The translations under genes and the position numbers were made by a program. Shown piece by piece: positions 60,336-64,000 of a stretch of 64,000 bases of DNA. The notes beneath the pieces were generated by a model. It was not told the DNA's origin. It did not search any database and saw nothing but the letters and a program-made list of their open reading frames with translations. Each line of letters opens with the position of its first letter. The first letter of the stretch is position 1. Source of the DNA: Bacteroides ndongoniae (GTDB lineage Bacteria > Bacteroidota > Bacteroidia > Bacteroidales > Bacteroidaceae); NCBI RefSeq assembly GCF_900108345.1, contig NZ_FNVV01000014.1:2031664-2095663 (forward strand), in the 5' to 3' direction.

Positions 60336-60527
60336 GCCTCACCCCGACCCTCTCCCAAGGAGAGGGAGAAGGAAGAAGAATGCTCCGGCTGATAATACAA
60401 CTGTACAACCATAAAATTATGTATAATGTCCGCCTCACTCTCCCCTCTCTTTGGGAGCAAGACGAAAGAGTGAGGCCTTAAAACATCCCACTCCCCCCTC
60501 TCCTTGGGAGAGGGGACGAGGGTGAGG
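60336..60527. repeat. Three-part CCTCACCC/CTCTCCC palindromic repeat before tyrA
   Basis: GCCTCACCCCGACCCTCTCC and AAGGAGAGGG (60337-60366) recur inverted at 60485-60528 (CTCTCCTTGGGAGAGGGGAC, GAGGGTGAGGC). A related inner pair (CCGCCTCACTCTCCCCTCTC, GAAAGAGTGAGGCC) lies at 60430-60477. The element ends 8 bp before the tyrA start codon, so it forms the leader of tyrA. Confidence 0.78.
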
Positions 60528-60535
60528 CTTATATT

Positions 60536-61309
60536 ATGAGAATATTAATCCTCGGAGCCGGCAAGATGGGCTCCTTCTTCAACGACGTACTGAGTTTCCA
60601 GCACGAGACGGCCGTGTTCGACGTCAACCCGCACCAGTTGCGCTTTGTCTACAACACCTACCGCTTTACCACGCTGGACGAGATAAAAGAGTTTGAACCC
60701 GAGCTGGTGATCAACGCCGCCACGGTGAAATACACCCTCGACGCCTTCCGCCAGGTATTGCCCGTACTGCCCAAGGACTGCATCCTGAGCGACATCGCTT
60801 CGGTGAAAACCGGGTTGAAAAAGTTCTATCAGGAAAGCGGCTTCCGCTACGTGTCCACCCACCCCATGTTCGGACCCACGTTCGCCAGCCTCAACCACCT
60901 GAATACGGAGAACGCCATTATCATCACCGAAGGCGATCACCTGGGACGCATCTTCTTCAAGGACCTGTATCAGACGCTGAAGCTGAACATCTTCGAATAC
61001 ACCTTCGACGAGCACGACGAGACGGTGGCTTACTCGCTGTCCATCCCCTTCGTTTCGACTTTCGTCTTTGCAGCCGTGATGAAGCATCAGGAAGCACCGG
61101 GCACCACCTTCAAGAAGCACATGGCCATTGCTCAGGGGCTGCTGAACGAAGACGACTACCTGCTGCAGGAAATCCTCTTCAACCCGCGCACGCCGGCACA
61201 AGTCGAGAATATCCGCGTCGAGCTGAAGCAGCTGTTGGAAATCATCACCAACAAGGATGCTGAAGGCATGAAGAAATACCTGACGAAGATCCGCGAAAAC
61301 ATCAAGTAA
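60536..61309 (+). CDS. tyrA: Prephenate dehydrogenase
   Basis: This 257-aa enzyme oxidatively decarboxylates prephenate to 4-hydroxyphenylpyruvate. It begins with a Rossmann loop LILGAGKMGSFFNDVL (4-19), and has LSDIASVKTGLKKF and the active-site STHPMFGPTFASLN (His in STHPMFGP). The C-terminal helical domain follows. It completes the Tyr branch started by the upstream fusion enzyme. Confidence 0.92.
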   Translation: MRILILGAGKMGSFFNDVLSFQHETAVFDVNPHQLRFVYNTYRFTTLDEIKEFEPELVINAATVKYTLDAFRQVLPVLPKDCILSDIASVKTGLKKFYQESGFRYVSTHPMFGPTFASLNHLNTENAIIITEGDHLGRIFFKDLYQTLKLNIFEYTFDEHDETVAYSLSIPFVSTFVFAAVMKHQEAPGTTFKKHMAIAQGLLNEDDYLLQEILFNPRTPAQVENIRVELKQLLEIITNKDAEGMKKYLTKIRENIK

Positions 61310-61327
61310 AGCGGCTCCGGCAGACCG

Positions 61328-61415
61328 TTTGTGGGACACTTGTGTCGCTCGTCTGTATCACTTGCACGGCTCGCGAGCCGTACAAGTGTTGCTCGCGAGC
61401 CGTGCAAGTGTCCCA
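61328..61415. repeat. Array F: four 22-bp units with core inversion in phase
   Basis: Units start at 61328, 61350, 61372 and 61394. The first two carry the ACACTTGT/CACTTGCACGG core and the last two the inverted CCGTACAAGTGTT core. Flanking palindromes CTCGCGAG stay in register, so the whole array can fold as a long hairpin (GGGACACTTG ... CAAGTGTCCC). It lies 18 bp after the tyrA stop codon and may act as its terminator. Confidence 0.87.
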
Positions 61416-61455
61416 CAACTGCCTTATAGACAGCATTCTCCGAGGGGGCAAAAAA

Positions 61456-61660
61456 GAGGGAGAGCGCAACGAAACCAAGTGGTATCATCAGACTCCCCTC
61501 CTTCGGGAAGGAGGGGTGCCCAACGGGCGGGGTGGTAGGTTATCACAAAACATCGTATATCCATACTTTATGTTTTCACCTACCACCTCCCCCTATCGGG
61601 GACTCCTCCTTCCCGAAGGAGGAGAACTTAAGATACTTTTGTTTCGGTACGCCCTCCCTC
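61456..61660. repeat. Foldback element, copy 3
   Basis: About 85-bp inverted arms (GAGGGAGAGCGCAACGAAAC, GACTCCCCTCCTTCGGGAAG, GTGCCCAACGGGCGGGGTGG on the left) flank a loop of about 39 bp. Complementary arms end GTTTCGGTACGCCCTCCCTC. It lies in the convergent gap between tyrA and the acidic-protein gene. Confidence 0.85.
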
Positions 61661-61700
61661 AGCATTTCTTCATCGCCGTTTCCGGCTTGCGGAAGCGGGA

Positions 61701-62036
61701 TCAGTCTTCATCTTCCAGCGATTCGGTATACTCCAGCTCGCCCTGGACGATGAAGAGAATCTCTTCGGGATCGTATTCACCCATTTCATCCTTACGGGCC
61801 TCCTTGATGATGTAGTCCACAACCTTCTCCAGGTCGATGTCGATGTATCCCTCGTCGTCGGGAGTCGCATCCAGAATGCCGCTCTCCGAATAATACTCGT
61901 CAATCAAGTCGAGGAAATAATAGAACTCATCGTCGGAGAACTTCTCCTTCAGCTCTTGCGGCAGATAGTTTTTGATGTACTCGATGGTCTTCTCATCGTC
62001 TGCATCCTGTTTCAAGAAATCGTCTTCCAGTCCCAT
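61701..62036 (-). CDS. Conserved acidic protein downstream of trxA (unknown function)
   Basis: This 111-aa protein is very acidic (many Asp/Glu, e.g. DEFYYFLDLIDEYYSESGIL and DIDLEKVVDYIIKEARKDEM) and mostly helical, without signal peptide. I do not recognise a functional family, though small acidic proteins follow thioredoxin in related genomes. It lies 45 bp after trxA on the same strand and is probably co-transcribed. Confidence 0.82.
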   Translation of the reverse strand: MGLEDDFLKQDADDEKTIEYIKNYLPQELKEKFSDDEFYYFLDLIDEYYSESGILDATPDDEGYIDIDLEKVVDYIIKEARKDEMGEYDPEEILFIVQGELEYTESLEDED

Positions 62037-62081
62037 AATGTATGAATTTAGAGGTTTAACGTCAGTTGTCTGATACGGATG

Positions 62082-62396
62082 TTACAGCAGTGCTTCGATT
62101 TTCGACACATAAGTTGGTTTCGGAGCCGAACCTACCTGCTTGTCCACCAGCTTGCCTTCCTTGAAGAAAAGTACGGTGGGGATGTTGCGTATGCCAAATT
62201 CGGCGGGCATGTCTGAGTTCTCGTCCACGTCGCACTTGCCGATGATTACCTTGCCTTCGTATTCGGTAGCCAGTTCCTCGATGATGGGAGCTACCATCTT
62301 GCAGGGTCCGCACCACGGAGCCCAGAAGTCTATCACAACCGGTTTGCCTTCGGCCAACAGTTCCTTGTAATTGTTGTCTGTAATTTCTAAAGCCAT
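62082..62396 (-). CDS. trxA: Thioredoxin
   Basis: This 104-aa protein is a complete thioredoxin with the redox site WCGPC (Cys29, Cys32) in VIDFWAPWCGPCKMVAP, the cis-proline loop RNIPTVLFF and the usual length. It reduces cytoplasmic disulfides. A good promoter lies 43 bp upstream, so it need not depend on dnaE transcription. Confidence 0.96.
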   Translation of the reverse strand: MALEITDNNYKELLAEGKPVVIDFWAPWCGPCKMVAPIIEELATEYEGKVIIGKCDVDENSDMPAEFGIRNIPTVLFFKEGKLVDKQVGSAPKPTYVSKIEALL

Positions 62397-62439
62397 AGTT
62401 ACAAATAATTTAATTGTATGAAATTGATATTAGTGGTGG

Positions 62440-62470
62440 CAAAGATAAGGAAAGGTGAGCGTAATATCAA
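62440..62470 (-). promoter_or_regulatory. Promoter of trxA
   Basis: Minus-strand TTGA (62470-62467), 19 nt and TATCTTTG (62447-62440). Confidence 0.65.
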
Positions 62471-62495
62471 GCCCAAGGTTTACTTTTGGGCTTGA
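62467..62495 (-). terminator. Hairpin between dnaE and trxA
   Basis: TCAAGCCCAA and TTGGGCTTGA form a perfect 10-bp stem with a 9-nt loop, 40 bp after the dnaE stop. No T run follows on the minus strand, and it overlaps the -33 region of trxA, so it may be a terminator or a processing signal. Confidence 0.5.
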
Positions 62496-62535
62496 CATTA
62501 CCGAACCGCATCCTATCTTCGTGAAACAAAGATAG

Positions 62536-64000
62536 CTAATTTATCCGGAAGTCAAGCTCCGGACGTTCTTTTAAATAAGAAATTAACTCACGCCCTACCG
62601 ACAACCTGACAGGCCTCGAAACGAGGTCGAGTGTCTGCTTCGTATCCGTGTCGCGCACCCTGAAGTACAGCTCCGTATTGCCCGGATGCTCCTTGGTCAG
62701 CTCGGCCAGTTCGGTGATGAGGGCCGTGTTGAGGGCATCCAGCGGGATGACGATGGTTATCTTGTTAATCAGCTTCTCCTTCACGTCGGGCAGCAGTTCC
62801 ATCGAAGTGATTTTCAGCTCCAGTTCGTCCTGCCTCCATTGCTTGGGCTGGCAGCGCGCCCTGATGAAGAGGAAGGTACGCTCGCCCAGATACCCCTGAT
62901 AGGTCACCCAGTCGTTGCCAAAGAAAGGCAGTTCGGCCGAACCCGAGTAGTCTTCAATCTTGGCGATGCCGTAAGGATTTCCGTTCTTGCTGATGCCACG
63001 GCGTACGGAAGTGACAATGCCGCCCATGGTGATTTCGCGCCCTACGAGCGAGGCTTTGTCGTCCAGTTCAGCCATGTGCGTGTTGCACACATGTTCCAGC
63101 ACTACTGCATATTCGTCCAGCGGATGAGCCGACAGATAGATGCCCACCAGTTCGCGCTCGCGGTTCAGGCGGTCCAAGTCGCTCCACCGTTCGGCCGGCA
63201 GAATCTCGGGAGTGGCAATCTCCACCACATTCTCACCACCAAACAGCGAATTGGCGGCTGCCGCCTTGTCCAGCTGATAGCGGTTGCCGTAGCGTACCAA
63301 TGTGTCGATGAAGACTTCGTTCTTCGAGTTGACGGCAAAGTATTGTTCACGCTTCAGTTCGGGGAAGTTGTCGAAACCGCCCGCCAGTGCCAGACATTCG
63401 ATGTTTTTCTTGTTGCAGGCATTCAGGTTGACGCGCTGCACAAAGTCGAAGATACCTTTGAAAGGCCCGCCTTTGGCACGTTCGTCCATGATGCTCTGCA
63501 CAGCGCCTTCGCCCACACCCTTCACGGCACCCAGTCCGAAGCGGATGTTGCCTTCGGGGTTGACGGTGAACTTCAGGTTACTTTCGTTTACATCCGGACC
63601 CAGCACCTGTATGCCCATTGCCTTGCATTCGTCCATCAGCTTGGTGATGGTGGTGATGTCCGACAAGCTTCGGCTCATCACAGCCGCCATGTATTCAGCA
63701 GGATAGTTGGCCTTCAGGTAGGCAGTCTGGTAAGCCACCCACGAGTAGCACGTGGCATGCGACTTGTTGAACGCATACGAAGCAAACTTCTCCCAGTCGG
63801 CCCATATCTTTTCGAGCACTTTCGGGTCGTGACCGTTTTTCTGTCCGCCGGAGATGAACTTCGGCTTCATGTGGTCCAGCTTGTCGCGCAGTTTCTTACC
63901 CATCGCCTTACGGAGTGCATCGGACTCACCACGGGTGAAGTCGGCCAGCAGACGCGACAACAACATCACCTGCTCCTGGTAGACGGTGATGCCGTACGTG
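62536..64000 (-). CDS. dnaE: DNA polymerase III alpha subunit (partial, C-terminal part)
   Basis: The last about 488 codons of dnaE are visible; the frame enters from the right edge as YGITVYQEQVMLLSRLLADF, a hallmark of the fingers domain. Further features are GESDALRKAMGKK, NKSHATCYSWVAYQTAYLKA, the helix-hairpin-helix region (RFGLGAVKGVGEGAVQSIMD), the OB fold (VGREITMGGIVTSVRRGISK) and the C-terminal tau-binding region. It is the replicative polymerase. PHP and palm domains lie outside the window. Confidence 0.95.
   Translation of the reverse strand, partial: TYGITVYQEQVMLLSRLLADFTRGESDALRKAMGKKLRDKLDHMKPKFISGGQKNGHDPKVLEKIWADWEKFASYAFNKSHATCYSWVAYQTAYLKANYPAEYMAAVMSRSLSDITTITKLMDECKAMGIQVLGPDVNESNLKFTVNPEGNIRFGLGAVKGVGEGAVQSIMDERAKGGPFKGIFDFVQRVNLNACNKKNIECLALAGGFDNFPELKREQYFAVNSKNEVFIDTLVRYGNRYQLDKAAAANSLFGGENVVEIATPEILPAERWSDLDRLNRERELVGIYLSAHPLDEYAVVLEHVCNTHMAELDDKASLVGREITMGGIVTSVRRGISKNGNPYGIAKIEDYSGSAELPFFGNDWVTYQGYLGERTFLFIRARCQPKQWRQDELELKITSMELLPDVKEKLINKITIVIPLDALNTALITELAELTKEHPGNTELYFRVRDTDTKQTLDLVSRPVRLSVGRELISYLKERPELDFRIN

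Noticed and set aside
1-64000. Prophage, integrative element or insertion sequence
   Set aside because: No integrase, transposase, relaxase, phage structural gene or tRNA-linked attachment site was seen.
1-64000. tRNA or rRNA genes
   Set aside because: No cloverleaf-forming sequence with the GTTCRA T-loop and CCA-type end was noticed on either strand by eye; a covariance-model scan would be decisive.

Overview
The window comes from a Bacteroidales genome, most likely Bacteroidaceae. The evidence is a SusC/SusD pair, Mfa/FimB-type fimbrial lipoproteins, a DUF3575 protein, a Bacteroidetes HU-like protein, a DAHP synthase-chorismate mutase fusion, a HAD-hotdog fusion, and many promoters of the Bacteroidetes type (TTTG, about 19 nt, TAnnTTTG). 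No rRNA, tRNA, insertion sequence, prophage or CRISPR array was found.

Layout: 1-5830 (-) is a SusC/SusD nutrient-uptake operon with a zinc-hydrolase lipoprotein (cut by the window edge) and a small membrane protein. 6467-9135 (-) is a cassette of two outer-membrane barrels and three small membrane proteins that looks tandemly duplicated. 10230-12467 (+) holds queA, a MntA nucleotidyltransferase with a 48-codon HEPN remnant, and a Nudix hydrolase. 12760-37595 (-) holds housekeeping genes (glmM, a DUF4827 lipoprotein, nrnA, a HAD-thioesterase fusion, comEC, rpe, fmt, clc, sua5) interrupted by two surface-protein islands on the other strand. Island 1 (16492-24096) has FimB/Mfa2-like lipoproteins, including one carrying a metzincin zinc motif and one broken by an amber codon. 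Island 2 (30012-35008) has DUF3575, fimbrillin-like and GLUG-repeat proteins and an HU-like protein. 38605-47842 is an L-fucose module: GH29 fucosidase, AraC and LacI regulators, mutarotase, fucose dehydrogenase-like aldo/keto reductase, fuconolactonase-like amidohydrolase, FucP-type permease and a zinc alcohol dehydrogenase. 48335-56705 holds yaaA, two tiny proteins, recJ, recQ, a TPR protein, a Gfo/Idh/MocA oxidoreductase and an EEP hydrolase. 56742-61309 is a Phe/Tyr operon (pheA, aminotransferase, DAHP synthase-chorismate mutase, tyrA) behind a legible Phe/Tyr-codon attenuator. 61701-64000 (-) is dnaE (cut by the edge), trxA and an acidic protein.

The most unusual content is between genes. 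A degenerate 22-bp tandem repeat, made of a CTCGCGAG palindrome plus a 14-nt core around CAAGTGT, occurs as six separate intergenic arrays. It keeps exact 22-bp phase even where the sequence has drifted far and even across a core inversion. A second, unrelated 22-bp hairpin array precedes the HU-like gene. In addition there are about 190-bp foldback elements in three convergent gaps, a TTTCCCCAGTTAG hairpin family, and several foldbacks whose arms are low-complexity words. One such word repeat has become part of the aminotransferase coding sequence.
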